Source: Agapanthus africanus (Eukaryota; Streptophyta; Magnoliopsida; Asparagales; Amaryllidaceae). Taken from it: a stretch of 64,000 nucleotides of DNA. The translations under genes and the position numbers were made by a program. Under the pieces are notes generated by a model, which worked only from the letters and a program-made list of their open reading frames with translations, had not been told where the DNA came from and searched no databases. Every line of letters begins with the position of its first letter. Positions within the stretch are counted from its first letter, which is position 1. Below are positions 43,994-56,229 of this stretch, piece by piece. The stretch covers positions 166,503,911 to 166,567,910 of the forward strand of contig JASDDO010000014.1 of NCBI GenBank assembly GCA_030015575.1, read 5' to 3'.

Positions 43994-46039
43994 TGTTGGA
44001 TATATGTATGCCCTAGAGGCCATTATTTGATAGTGGATGTATCGCCATGTATATATATTCAGAGGATATTCTTGGTCGACATGATAGTATGCTATATGGT
44101 TACTTTTTATCTTAACATGTTCACTTGATCATGCATATTATTCATTTAGTACATGTTGATAAAGCCCTTAGGGTATTTTCTTGACTACTGTGATTATGAT
44201 GCAGATCATATTAGTGGGACATGTGTAGTTTATAAGCATATCCTTAAAATGTTCCTAGTCATGGGTGTATCGAGACGGGGCATCGATATTCCAGAGTAGA
44301 CTAGCGTATACGTTTCTTGACCCATATGATGGGCGATGGATGATCCCACATCCATTGGTGTTGGACATCAAAAATTGTATACGGGTGCTCAGTGGAGACT
44401 GGGTACACTGAACGGACTCGCCGAGAACTCCTATATGGTATTATATCTATCGTCGGATAGCAGTTCTCAGGTGACACTGGTACAGGTTAGTCTATAGACC
44501 CGAGATCGTCATAGAGTCTTGTGTGTTCTCCCACTGTATTTTGATTTCCACCCTACCACGGCTCTACTTAGTCGTGCAAACAGGTGGCTTTGGGGTACAG
44601 TCCCGAGACACATGGAGGCAATGAGCGATAAGAGGGGTTTCGTCTCTTTCGGTATTGGGGGTTGATGTTGCGCTGTGCTCAATTGGCTATAACAGGAAGT
44701 CCCTGGCCTGGGCTGATGAGATTTACTGATAAGTGTTATCAGTAGTTTCTCGATCTGTTATAAGCCATACACCGGCATGACTTATTGAGTTATTGGGGTC
44801 GACGATACCATCCCTAGACTCGATATGCAACATATCTGACGAAGAGACCGGACTGTACGGTAAGTATTGTTGGTTGGCTCTACGGGAGTTTTGATAGGTT
44901 CGCTTGTTATTCTTCTGTTCGCTCAATACCTAGGAGCCGTTACATACAGCTAGTGCCGCTGACGGTTTATGGGTATATGATATGATCACTGCCTACTGCC
45001 AGCGTATTAACGAGTCTTAGAGTCCCACAAAGGGGTTTTCTAGCTCAGGCGAAATGACGTGGAGTGCATATAGGGCTATGCGCGGGAGCTTGATTTAAAT
45101 GCATGTATATGATACCATATTTTAATCTGGCATTTTCTATTGGTCGGGTCGTATGTGATATGACCGGATTATTAAATCAAGTGTTAATTTGATATCAAAT
45201 TACCATTAGCTCATTTATTAAACCCTTTCTTTATTTTGTATGCATGAATGCATGTATGTTTATATTGATATGTATGCACACATGCATGCATACATGTGTC
45301 ATGGTTGATGATACATTGGAGATGGCAATGCAAGACTCACATGGAAACTATAATGATATTTTAATTATTCAGTTAAAAGAAAATGGGAAATAAATCATGG
45401 TTGATTCTTTTTTCTTCTACACACTTCTTAAAATATCTACTTTACCATGGTTTCATTTTCTAATTATCTTTTTAACTCAACCATTAGAAATATCTAGATA
45501 TTTTTCCATGCTTGGTTAAGAGTGAGTGTGACTCTCACTTCTCTCATTATTATCTTGAGTTTATCTCTCTTGAGCTCAAGCAAGCCATTTACATCTCCTT
45601 CTTCCTCCAAGCTCTCTACCTCTTTCAAAGTGAGTGAAGAGAAAGAAAAAGAAAGGTTTTTAAGTGAGAATACTACCCACTTCACCAATCTATATTAGTC
45701 TAGCCCACTAGTGTAGGTTTTTAACTTCACTTCCACTTAAGTCAAGTAAAGCTAGAAGCTTGAGCAAAGGGACTCCGTAGTGGATCGTCGTGGACTTCGA
45801 AGGCATCAAGCAAACCCGTTCAAATTCCAAATAGAACCAAGGAGTCAAGGAGGAGAGGTCTACAAAAGTTGTATTTCTCCCCTCTTAGTCTTAGACACTA
45901 ACTAGTATGTGTTGCTTGCTTCTTTATACCATAATCCTCTAGTTCGATTCTAGGTTAGGTTTTGTTAGCACCCTAGAATTTTAAAGTTGCATGTTTGATG
46001 CTAGCTAAATCTTAGTGAGGGTACTAAGCAAACCCAGCA
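43994..46039 (+). repeat. Copia solo LTR (A/B family)
   Basis: Starts TGTTGGATATATG and ends aacccagca, 2046 bp, with ATAAT on both sides (43989-43993 and 46040-46044). Homologous end to end to LTR B, more diverged. The perfect duplication and absence of an interior show a solo LTR formed after integration. Confidence 0.92.
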
Positions 46040-46271
46040 ATAATAATAGGGAAAATGACCGTAAAAATGTGCAATAAATATGACTGATCAAGAAGGCAAT
46101 GAAGAGAAAGATGTCCACTTTTATGCCGAAGGGGGACATGGATGCGTCGAAACATTTCGTTGATCCTATGCCTTCGAAGTGCAAGAGAAGAGTAGTAGAG
46201 ATGATGACGCAACAATTGAATCAGTATGTTTTATATTCTCTATTTACATTAAAAAAAAAGTATCTTGTGTA

Positions 46272-46462
46272 TATATAGGTATTTGCCTGTAACTGCGAAG
46301 CAGTCGCCTATAACCTTTAAGGAGTTGCCTGTAAATTGTAAGCACTTGTCTGTAACTTCTAAGCAGTTGCCTACAACCTCTAATAAATTGCATGTAACTT
46401 CAATAACAGTTGCCTGTAACTTCTAATAAATTGCATGTAACCTCTAATAACTTGATTACAAC
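46272..46462 (+). repeat. 21-bp minisatellite, cluster 1 (intron 1 of the ULP1-like gene)
   Basis: About nine units of the type ttgcctgtaacttctaataaa, nearly all exactly 21 bp, fill the intron between 46224 and 46486. Confidence 0.92.
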
Positions 46463-47739
46463 ATATTTTGGTCTTCATTGGTGCAGATTATAAAGAAACA
46501 ATTTGTTGAGAAGCCGGATTAGAAGGACAATATGAAGAGCATGTCTTTTGAAGCACTAGCGACGCATTGGAAGAATGTTTGTGCGAAAAAGGATGTGCAT
46601 TATAAAACACTCCTTTTCAAGCAGCAAGCTGCATTAGAGGCAGTGGAAGACGAGATTCAACATCTGCGTAGCATACTCTATAAGTTGGGATACCAAGAGT
46701 TTGCCGATTCTGGGCTAGTGAGGGGTAAGAATGTGGATGAGGTAGAAGAAGAAAAGGAGAGAGCCAAAATGGATGAGGTGGAGGAAGAAGAGGAGGGGAG
46801 TGAGGATGTGGATGAAGTTGGTGGGTCTGATGGTAGTTTCGATGACAGTTTGGCTATTATTGTATCCAGGCGGTTGCTCAAATTGAGGAGGAAGTGGTTG
46901 CGGCTGCTTCTAATGAAGGAAACATTTATGCTGCAGGTTGAGGAGCTCGTTATTGAGGGCGATGATAATGTGTTGCAGTCTTCCACGGTCATCCATGTAC
47001 TGGCAGCCAGAAGGAAAGTGGTCGCCTTTAAGTCCACCACCAATAATCTCGAGAGACGCGTGAAGAATAGGCAAGGCCGAAAGCCGTCCAGGTATCTAAA
47101 TGAGGATGAGTACGTAACTTTGAAAATTTCGAAGATATGGATCGTGGGGTAAAGAAGGTACATGGGGACTGTGGAGGCCCAAACCGTGATTGAAATTTCC
47201 AACACCGACGGCACCGTCAACAAAGCACGTGTGTTCACCGCGGCCGAGGCATTGACCAAGATGCATAAGACCTTGGGCTATTACCGGGAAACACACCCTA
47301 AAAAGGTGGAAGATCCTAAGTCTTCATGTGGGAAACAATTGTAAAATGATTATAACTGTATTGTTTGTTGCTTGTAATATTATGACCCTATTATGTATCA
47401 GTACTAGCCATGTAAACTATAATTTTTATGTGTGGAAATTGTATGAATGTTGTGTACAATACACTTTAATGTTTTAATCGAAACTCTTTTCGTTGTCTGC
47501 AGGTATGCGGGCAAAAGTATATGGGGATGGGACATTTGTCGCTTATCCCGTAATAGAATACATCGATGAGCTAGGGAAGGTGCATAGGGATGTCGTTGAC
47601 GGTTTTTTGAAGGAGCGTATTTCGTCGAAGGCAATACCCTTTGACCATACGAATCGCGTTTTGATTTCCTGCTTCGAACTCTTCAATTCTTAATCAGGCA
47701 GCAAGTGGGAGATACGGTATATTTTAGAGGTTGCTAGAA

Positions 47740-48085
47740 ACTTATTAAAGGTTACATGTAACTAATTAGAAGTTACAGACAACTGCTTAAAAATTACATG
47801 CAACTTTTATAGATGTTACATGCAACTTATTAGAAGCTATAGGCGATTGTTATAGATGTTACACGCAACTCAGTAAATATTATAGGAAACTTAGTAGATG
47901 TTATAATTAACTTAATAAATGTTACAGGCAACTTAGTAGAAGTTACAGGAAACTTATTAAAAGTTACAGGTAAGTGGTTAGAAATTACATGCAACTTATT
48001 CGAAGTTACAGGTAACTTACTAAAACTTACAGGCAAGTGGTTAAAAGTTACAGGTAACTTAGTAGATGTTACTGGCACTTATAAA
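47740..48085 (-). repeat. 21-bp minisatellite, cluster 2 (intron of the ULP1-like gene)
   Basis: About sixteen units in the opposite orientation (agttacaggcaacttagtaga), strictly 21 bp in the second half. They fill the intron 47717-48103. The apparent 82-codon minus frame here is only the repeat. Confidence 0.92.
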
Positions 48086-48841
48086 TATGTAAACTCTTTA
48101 TAGGTGACGGACTCCTTTGTTAAGATGGAAGATAACTTGATGAAGTCTTTGGCCCCTAAGACGGTATTACCTCCATTTGCCTTCATGAAGCCGTGGTAAT
48201 GGTAATGCATACTCAGCTTATTTGATTCTCCTGATTACATCTATCCAATTTATTAATAAGTTAAAACTTGTGGCAGGGCATGTTAATCATGATGACTCCG
48301 AAAAGGTGCACTTCAATAGTAGTGGATGTAATATATACGTTGACGATGCATGACATCCCCTTCCACTCGTATTATGACCCCAATATGTCATAACACTCAT
48401 TGGACGTAGCTCATTATAGACTTTGCCGAAAAGGAATTGCGATATTTTTCTTCACTTGCGTGCAACCCCATTGGGAGGAAGAGATTAGGTTATATATGCG
48501 GTACATACTCAATTTCGGGGCAAAGAAATTCGACAAACATGGGGGTTTCAATGCGTTATTTCATTTTACTAGTGTCCCTTACCCGATACAAAAGAATTCG
48601 TAAGCAGTATTTCTTTTATTTAGAAGTTTTATTTTAACATTTCTGATTGTTAAGGGTTATAACAACATGCGTTTATTAACGTTGTTGTTTAACAGTTCTA
48701 ATTGCGGTGTGTTCTTCTACTTATTCATGAAGGCGTTGATTGAGGGTCGGCGGATTCCGGATACCCTGGAGGGAAAAGGGTCGTTGCAGTGGCGGCCGAT
48801 ACTTACGGTACAAATTCTTGGCGAACGAGGAAGAAATGGCT

Positions 48842-49371
48842 TGATATTGATTCGGTTTTTGTTTGGCCGAAGTTTGAATACTTTATTATTCGTACATGTA
48901 TTCATATATTTGTATTTGGCCGATATTCGCCATTATTGTTATTTGTTTTAAGTGAGAATGACAAATTGCTTATAAGTTGATGGTTTTTCTAATGAATGTG
49001 AAAAATTGTTGACGTATTTACTTTAATATCGCCGATGTTGGCCGATATTGTAATACAAAAGATATTTTTGTTGATATTATCTGTTTTATATAGTCGATAT
49101 TGGCCGATACTGTAATATGAATGATATTTTTGTAAATATTATCAGTTTTATATAGCAGATGTTGAAGGTATGGGAGGCACAGGGTCAGTGGAAGAGATCA
49201 AGAAAAGGCGAAGCCGACGCGGGAGAATCCTTGCAGACAAAGACTGGCGTTGTCTGCAAAGCAAGGTACGTGGGCGCCTTCTGAAAAGGCGTCTGGGTAC
49301 TCCGAGAACCTGGGTGCCTTCTGATAAGGCGTCTGGGTAATCCGAGGAGCTAAACTCTAAATTTTTTTCTT
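48842..49371. other. Intergenic part of the MULE with local duplications
   Basis: It contains an imperfect tandem repeat of about 80 bp (49024-49165, units with ggccgatattg and tgatattttt) and a 40-bp tandem duplication (about 49266-49350, units gccttctgaaaaggcgtctg). No gene seen. Confidence 0.7.
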
Positions 49372-49581
49372 AGAAGTTACACACAACTAATTAGAAGTTA
49401 CGAACAAGTGCTTAAAAGTTACAGGCAACTAATTATAAGTTACAGGTAAGTGGTTAGAAGTTAAAAGCAAGTGCATAGAAGTTGCATGTAACTAATTAGA
49501 AGTTACAAGCAATTGCTTATAGGTTACATGCAACTTATCAGAAGTTAAAGGCAAGTGCCTAGATGTAACAGGCAACTACAA
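49372..49581 (-). repeat. 21-bp minisatellite, cluster 3 (between the two MULE genes)
   Basis: Ten units of exactly 21 bp (for example agaagttacacacaactaatt, aaaagttacaggcaactaatt). Confidence 0.93.
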
Positions 49582-49765
49582 ATAAATGGATTCATAAAAC
49601 AGTTTCTAAATTTCATTCAGATACATACTTAACCAATAGAAAATTTTACAGTAAAATTATAACGAACATCGTAATGTTTTAGTACAAAAAGTCCACGAAA
49701 CTTGACGGTGGATATAATAAACATAAAACAAAATACCAAACAACCAATATGTAGCTATTTTACAC

Positions 49766-51674
49766 TTAATCAATAGGAGCAGTGCATGTCACTCTATTGT
49801 GACCCTCATTGTCACACCTACCACAATTCATCTTTCTCTTTTGAACATCCCTATTGTTTCTGCACCTTGTAGGGGCCCTTCCCGGCCGTTTTCTCGTCAA
49901 AAGAAGCTGGATCTCAATATTTTCTTCCATGACCGTTGGCTTGTCAAATGTAAGTATTGGATAAATTGTCATAACTAGCCGTGAAATATTCGATCATCAT
50001 GAATGAGTCACAATAGTTATAGATTGATTAGCTCAAGAAATTGATAACGGCACAAGCATGCCTACAAGGGATCCTAGTAACATCACATTCTCAGTATGTA
50101 CATGATCGAGCCGACATATTGATCCGAACAGTTTTAATGTCAAACACCTTATAATGCTATGTATCAGCTTGATGAGCAGAAAAACTCTAGCGGCGTCCAA
50201 AATTTTGTTCAGAATTTCCTCCGACTTGAGAGATAACACTCCATTCCACCCTCCAGCTTTTTCTCATCGACTATTGAAACGATCCATTAAACATAACCTT
50301 ATGTGGTCCACCATTTGAAGAATAGGAAAAGTGCGGGCCTCACGTATCCAGTTATTATATGATTCAGCGACATTGGATGTAAAATGACTATACCTGCATT
50401 CAACAAACACATAAATAGATATTACATGCAACTTTAATAGATGTTACAGGCAACTACTTAGAGGCTACAAGTAAGTCAGTAGATGTTACATGCAACTTAA
50501 TAATTATAATCAAGTTAATAGATATTAGAGGCAACTTAGTAAAAGTTACAGGCAACTGGTTAAAAGTTACAGGCAAGTAGTTAGAAGTTACAAGAAACTG
50601 CTCTAATGTTATACATATCTATGTCAATCATGTTCATAGCCAAATCAGACGTATTGAGGAGCAAGAATTGAGATTGTACCTTATTCCAGAGAAATAACAA
50701 TTAGCTCAATATTGAGTATTGTAATGTTCAAACATTGCGTTGTAGGCAATCATCGATTCCTTCTTCAATAGGTTCATCTTCCCCAAAAACTCAACCGTCG
50801 TGTATTGGTAAGAAATTGTCTCCATCAGATGCGCGCAAGTTTTGGCTTCCGAAGTCTTCATACCCAGTCCCTTAAGCCTATTTTTAAAATTCTGCTTCAA
50901 GTGAAGAATTCAAAATGAATGCAATGCGGTAAGAAAGCACATCCTAACCACTTCTTTGATTCCATTGTCAGAGTCTGATATAAACAGAAGGGTATGCAGT
51001 GGATGGTAGGCCTTAGTACCATCAAACAATACGGCTTTAAACTGACCTAAAAACCATTCCAATTTGTGATGTTCTCTTGATTGCAAATAGTGAAAGCTAA
51101 CGGAAACAAACCATTGTTTTCATCATAAGCAGTCGCCGCCACTAGAAAGCCTTTTGCCATGTTCTTAATGAATGTTCCATCAAGAAATATGAGAGGCCGA
51201 CAATCATCTAAAAACCCGTCAATACAAGCACCATAGCTAAGAATAGCTTCATGAATCTGTCATTCACTGATCTGTCGATGCTAATTACACTCCCGGGATT
51301 GGTTTCCATGCACTTGCTTCGATACCACCTTAAAGAGTCATAAGAATGACGCCAGTTGTTGAAGAGGGTTTCTTATGCTAATTCCCTTGCATGACACGAA
51401 ACATCATATGAAGTCTTCACCCTGAACATTTGATGTAAGTCCTTCTTAGCCTCGATTGGTCGATAACCCGGTCATGACCTTAAAATATCTACAAGCATGT
51501 CGGCTACCAATTTCTTCGTAGCCCGGGATGTCCGTCGCTTGAAATTCCTTCGGTACATGTATGCGTCGGTTAGTACTTCTTTATAGCCTATAGAGAACTG
51601 CTTGTTCCCCTAGCCATCAGTCGTTGCCGGTACGGAACAAAAACTGACGTTTAAAAACTTGGCACTAGCGAACC
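49766..51674 (-). pseudogene. MuDR/MULE transposase
   Basis: Read on minus, in order: N-terminal region (ATKKLVADMLVDILRS), DDE domain (PLIFLDGTFIKNMAKGFLVA and FISDSDNGIKEVVRMCF, then FHSF and LKQNFKNRLKGLG), VAESYNNWIREARTFPILQM, a SWIM-type zinc finger (CTY.ECDVTRIPCRHACAVI), a GR-rich hook (RKRPGRAPTR) and a CCHC knuckle (CGRCDNEGHNRVTC). An intron (about 50397-50681) joins in frame (FSGIR/YSHFTSN). Frameshifts and stops, including TGG to TGA near 50702, inactivate it. The role would be cut-and-paste transposition of the MULE. Confidence 0.88.
50413..50612 (-). repeat. 21-bp minisatellite, cluster 4 (intron of the transposase gene)
   Basis: About nine units (agttacaggcaactggttaaa) within the intron 50397-50681, with some 24-bp variants. 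Confidence 0.88.
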
Positions 51675-53650
51675 TGACCAAAAGATTGAACCATAAACCA
51701 ATACTAGCAAACTACAATAAGCACTAGCTACTGAGATAGAAGTTTATACCGAATGAACCAAGTCCTTCGGTCTTCCATCATCTTCCTTAGCTCCTTGAGG
51801 CGTGATCGATTGAACTTGGCCGCGTCTTCCTTCGACGAAGATGATCCACCCGAGGGATGTATCTCATGGCTCTACATCAAAAGCAAGTGAAGCAACTAGG
51901 GATTCTAGGTTGCGAATCTAGAATGCTTAGGATGTAGTGAGTGTTCTAAGTGTTTATCCATCCCACCCCCTCTCTTGATTCTCAACTCATGAGATTGTAA
52001 AGAGGATGTTGAGGTTGAAGGTGGAGGAGCTCAAGAAAAAACACTAGAGAGGAGAGTGAAGCATGATGGCGAGGTTGCAAGCTCAAAGAAAAATGAACCA
52101 TCCATAGAGAGAGAAAATGAGAAGCTAGGTTTTGTAAAACAAATTCTTTCAATATAATATCAAGCCCATGCTTGAATAGTTTGCACAAATGAATTAATAA
52201 TTCATTTGTGCACACTATGCAAGCATGGTTCTCTCAATAATCCACCTCATTATCTAATTAAAATAAATGGTCAAATCCAAAATGAGGTGTCCACCTTCTA
52301 GAATGTTTTCCGGATAAATACGGATTACATTCTACTGTATATACATACATGTATTCGTACCGAAATATGAATACCCGAAGAGATAGAATAACACAAAGAA
52401 CATAATACTAGAATATACATATCGAAATACATATACGTAAATTATTAAATCAATACCTGATTCAATAATCCGACTCATACCCGAGCCGGGTAGTATTATC
52501 AACTGTCCGATCGAAAGTCTTGGTACATAGTACGATCGATCGATCGGAACCCTGCGGGTGTGCAGTATGGCTACTACATCGTTTCACCAGAACCAGGGAA
52601 ACCCTCTGTGTAGGACTCTAAAGACTCGTCAATACGCCGGCAGTGGGTTTAACCATAAGCACGTCAGCGGCACTAGCTGTACGTAACGGCTATCCAGGAA
52701 TTAAGCGAAAGGAAGGCCAACGAGCAAACTCATCTGAATCCCTACTGAGCCTATCCATGACAATCTTTATACAGTCCGGTCTGTTCGTCTAAGAGTATCG
52801 CATATCGAGTCTAGGGGTGGATAAAGTCAGACCCCTAATAACGCGATATTTTGTGTCGGTATGAAGCCCATCACCCACTGAGAAACTACTGATCTAAATC
52901 AGTAATTCTCGTCTATCTTGGCCAAGGATTTCTGGTGATGGCCACCCATGCACCGCGCGACATCAACCCCCAATACTGGGAGAGACGAATCCCCGACGAT
53001 CCGCTCACTGCCTCCATGTGGCTCAGGACTGTACCCAACTAAAACCTATTTGCACGACTCCTTTGAGCCGTTGTAGGGTAGTAATCAAATCACAGTGGGA
53101 ACTCACACGAGAAAAATGATGATCTCAGGTCGACAAACTAACCCGTTCCCATGTCACCTAGGAACTGCTATCTGACAAAAGGTATAATACCAACTAGTAT
53201 GTTCCCGGCGAGTCCGTCCGGTATACTCATAACCCAATGAGCATCTGTATACTATCTTAGGTGACTGACTGACACCAATGGCTTATGAGACCGACCACCG
53301 CCCCTCGTTGAGGTCTCGATAAGTATACACTAGTTTACTCTGGAGTATTGATGCCCAGTCTCGATACTCTCTCGGCTAGGGATATTTAAGGATGTGCTTA
53401 TAGACCACCCAGCTCCCACGTATATGATCGCCATCATAATACTGGTAGTCAAGCAAGAATCCTATGGGCTCTATCAACATGTAATAGTGATCTGTAATAC
53501 CACATTAAGCATGTACATGACGATAAAGACAAACCAGATAGCATACTATCATTTTGAGTAAAACTGTTCTACCCGTATAGCTCCTCCCTCAATCATCACA
53601 ATCGCGTGCCTGCGATCACAATAATTGACTTGAGGGCACTATAGCCAACA
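51675..53650 (-). repeat. Copia LTR, diverged subfamily, minus orientation
   Basis: The minus strand starts TGTTGGCTATAGTGC at 53650 and ends TTTTGGTCA at 51675, about 1976 bp. It aligns along its length with the solo LTR at 43994, and its start with 56755. Flanks GAACC and GTTCC could be an eroded duplication, so this is probably a solo LTR; both flanks are other elements. Confidence 0.82.
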
Positions 53651-53668
53651 GTTCCCTCCTAAAATAAC

Positions 53669-53850
53669 AGCGCCCACATGCAAAGCACGTGAGCGCCAAA
53701 GCAACATATATGGCAGCGCCCATGTGCAAGACACATGAGCGCCGATGCCATCTCTTTGGCAGCGCCCATGTGCAAGGCACGTGACGCTTATGCTAATACC
53801 TTTGGTAGCGCCCATGTACAATGCTCATGAGCGCCAATACCAAGATTTGA
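53669..53850 (+). repeat. G-box hairpin array (four units of about 47 bp)
   Basis: Units of the form agcgcccacatgcaaagcacg then tgagcgcc, each able to fold on itself. Located about 450 bp upstream of the TATA box, where an LTR enhancer would lie. Confidence 0.75.
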
Positions 53851-54272
53851 AGCAATTGCTTTTGATAGAATTAAATTCTATATGAGAAAATATTTCCCTA
53901 ATCTTTCTAACACAAGAAAGAGGCGCTCTGTTAAAGAGAGAACCTTTGGGTGAAAGATCAACGGTGACTAAAAATCACCACCCAATCATGAGATAGAATT
54001 AAATTCTATAGAAAATGCTTCCTCAATCTTGTTAAAAAATAAGAAAGATGTACTCTGTTAAACAGAGCCCTTATATCTAAGATCCATTAGTGATTTAAAC
54101 ACCATTGATTGATTATGAAATCAATCAGGATCTCTCAATTCTCTGTTAAACAGAGAACCCTGGATCAATGATCCAACGGTGATTAAAAAATCACATCTTG
54201 ATTATGAAATCAATCGAAATCTCTAAATGAGAGATGTTCTCAACTGATAGATAGTTCTTTTGCTCCTATAAA

Positions 54273-54290
54273 TAGGAGCCTAAGAGATTA
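54273..54290 (+). promoter_or_regulatory. Candidate TATA box in a perfect hairpin
   Basis: gctcctataaataggagc is a perfect inverted repeat (8-bp arms) whose centre is a CTATAAATAG TATA box. A similar TATA-like motif occurs inverted near 39890 in locus 1. Confidence 0.65.
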
Positions 54291-54813
54291 AATCTCATAC
54301 ACACAGACCCCCCATAAGCTTATGCCTTGCAACCAAGAATTAAATTCTCTAGAGAAAGAAGATCATCTTCCTCGTCCCAAAACCCTAGGTAAATAATGGA
54401 GCAAAATATCTCCTTTTACCTGTATGAAATAGGGCTTAGCCCTTCATAAGAACTTTGTTCTTTCTCTGGATCTGAGATCTATAAAACAAGTCTCTCATAA
54501 AAAGAGAATTAAATTCTCTTAGAGAGATTTTGATTTTAAACTTAGGATTCAAAGGAGAACACTGGTGTTTTTTCTACCACTATAAAAAGAAAAGATGGAA
54601 AAGAAAAAGAAAAAGAAAGAAGGAAAAAGAAATGGAGTCTTTACCTCCAAGAACTTAGTTTCTCAAATCATATCGAGAATTAAGATTCTACATGAACAAG
54701 ATCTTAAAGATCTTAATAGAAGAAAAAATTGATGATTTTGATGGACCAAAGAGAGATTATCTTTCTAAGAAGATTTAATCTTTTAAAACAGAGCTTAGTC
54801 TCTATAATATAGA

Positions 54814-54896
54814 CATACATATATGTATATACACACACATAAGTATATATGTATATGTATGTATATATGTATGTATATACATATATATATATATAT
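54814..54896. repeat. TA/TATG microsatellite
   Basis: Alternating TATG, TACA and TA units in the middle of the hairpin-chain region. Confidence 0.92.
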
Positions 54897-54899
54897 GGC

Positions 54900-55100
54900 A
54901 GTGCAGCATGTGTTAAACACATGAACGGGTGCACGTGATGAATACGTGAGCGCCCGAGTCTCAGTGGCTCACGTGATAAACAAATAGCGCCAGAACTTCA
55001 GCGGACCACGTGATGAACAGGTGAGCGCCCAAGCCTCAGCGGCCCACGTGATGAACACGTGAGCGCCAAAGCTTCATCAGCGCTGCACGTGACACTCACA
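54900..55100 (+). repeat. G-box array (about 44-bp units)
   Basis: Four to five imperfect units such as cacgtgatgaacacgtgagc plus gcccaagcctcagcgg. Confidence 0.7.
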
Positions 55101-55500
55101 TGATTGCGTGTTAAGCACCATTGGGTGATATAAAAACCCAATACTTAGTCTTTAATGAACTGAGACCCTGAAGTTCTAAACTTCTTTGATTTTTTAAATC
55201 AACTGAGCCCATATACTCAAAATATCTAAATTGATCTTAGTTCCAAACAAGACCGACAATCCTTAGATAAAATATAAGTTCGCCAAGAAGTCTTTTTGGC
55301 AAATCAGAGCTTAAGTTCCAACATGTTATCTTCCCTTATAAATGGGATTTGGTTCAAGGGTACATCCTTCCACACCTCTAATGTACGACGTTGTAATTCC
55401 TCGGTGTTTTTAGAGAGGTAATGGGTCCCAACAACCAACGAGCACTCCTTCTTCGTCCTATCTTCTTAAAGCTTTGGCTTCTTTGAGTTTCGACTCTATT

Positions 55501-56229
55501 GAAAACTAAGGTTTTTCTTGAAAAATATGAACTACCATCAAAACAAAGAACAACAGAGTTTTGGTTCTATGAAAGCATGCATATATGTATATGTATATAT
55601 CTTTGGAGGAAATATAAATGCCGGCAAATTGGATCGCTATTTACCGCCGAAAACTGGACTGAGACATTGAGACGTCTAGCCTGAATTTGGGGGCAGATGC
55701 TATTTGGACATATCCATCCATCTCTCCGAAGATACCAAGTTGATTTATGGTACCATATATCGGAGGTTTGGATAGATGCGACCGATATAGCAGACTTCAT
55801 CAGATTCCCCCTTATTTACTAGAGGTTTTTGACTGTGGAGATGCTCTTCCCTACAGGCATAAGCCCCTACAGTTAATTACGTTATCGCGTTACGATAATA
55901 ACTTTCTCCTGCTCCGTTAGGTCATCTCGTGTCGTGTTGTATTTTTGTTTATTTTGGTTGCCTGTGGATTGTATATGGAAACAAGTTTATGTTGTCGCCC
56001 TAGGGCACGGATTAGTCCAAATCCGTATATTTTAGAGTTGGGGTTTGAACTTAGATTGTGTGTTCAATCAGTTCAAATAATATTTTATTTTATTTAAGGA
56101 CCGTTAATATGTTTTTAGATTAAGAGCAATATAAATATATGAGCATTTTGGTTCAATTTATTTTAACTAAGAATACTTTAGTCTTATTTGAGACTAAAAT
56201 TAACTTAGAAATATTTTTAGGATCGTTAA
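55501..56229. other. Unclassified interior between hairpin regions
   Basis: There is no coding similarity I can support; short frames at 55499-55684 (+) and 55567-55800 (-) overlap and look random. A purine tract (gaatttgggggcagatg) at 55683-55699 resembles a retroelement plus-strand priming site, but no LTR start follows that I can verify. Confidence 0.5.

Larger units (their letters stand above)
46099..48841 (+). pseudogene. ULP1-like (C48) cysteine protease gene of a MULE
   Basis: Predicted exons: 46099-46223, 46487-47344, 47503-47716, 48104-48201, 48277-48599 and 48696-48841, mostly with GT-AG borders. Exon 1 is basic (MKRKMSTFMP). Exon 2 holds a probable helix (CAKKDVHYKTLLFKQQAALE) and an acidic E/D tract. 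The protease end has HYRLC, a likely catalytic His region, and IQKN joined in frame across the last intron to NCGVFFYLFMKALIEG, the Gln/Cys active-site block of Ulp1 proteases. The acidic catalytic residue is not evident (FFFTC). Stops at about 46520, 47150 and 47694, and a shift near 48806, show decay. Ulp1 enzymes process SUMO-like proteins; here no product is expected. Confidence 0.72.
46040..51674. mobile_element. Mutator-like element with ULP1-type and transposase genes (decayed)
   Basis: Two converging genes: a Ulp1-protease-like gene on plus (46099-48841) and a MuDR-type transposase on minus (49766-51674). MULEs with an extra Ulp1-like gene are known in plants (Kaonashi-type). Introns of both genes, and the space between them, contain the same 21-bp repeat. 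I could not find terminal inverted repeats; the solo LTR on the left and a copia LTR on the right lie beside or within the ends. Confidence 0.75.
53651..55500 (+). repeat. Hairpin-chain element, locus 2 (forward part)
   Basis: The same design as 38727-40600 but on plus: atagaatt-a-aattctat, ctctgtt-a-aacagag (twice), tggatca-a-tgatcca, gtgatt-aaaa-aatcac, gctcctat-aa-ataggagc, agaac-ttt-gttct, aagatct-taa-agatctt. G-box repeats lie at 53669-53850 and 54900-55100. A TATA box sits inside a hairpin at about 54273-54290, followed by a plausible transcript start. It has LTR-like organisation but no partner LTR; the edges are not defined. Confidence 0.6.

Noticed and set aside
47830..48078. 82-residue minus-strand frame with a seven-residue repeat
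   Set aside because: It is the 21-bp minisatellite read in one frame.
46272..50612. CRISPR-like array
   Set aside because: Repeats are contiguous 21-bp units without unique spacers, in plant DNA with intron borders.
54713..54934. Tyr/Ile-rich minus-strand frame
   Set aside because: Generated by the TA/TATG microsatellite.
55501..56229. Endogenous pararetrovirus fragment
   Set aside because: No reverse transcriptase, movement protein or coat motif could be read in any frame.
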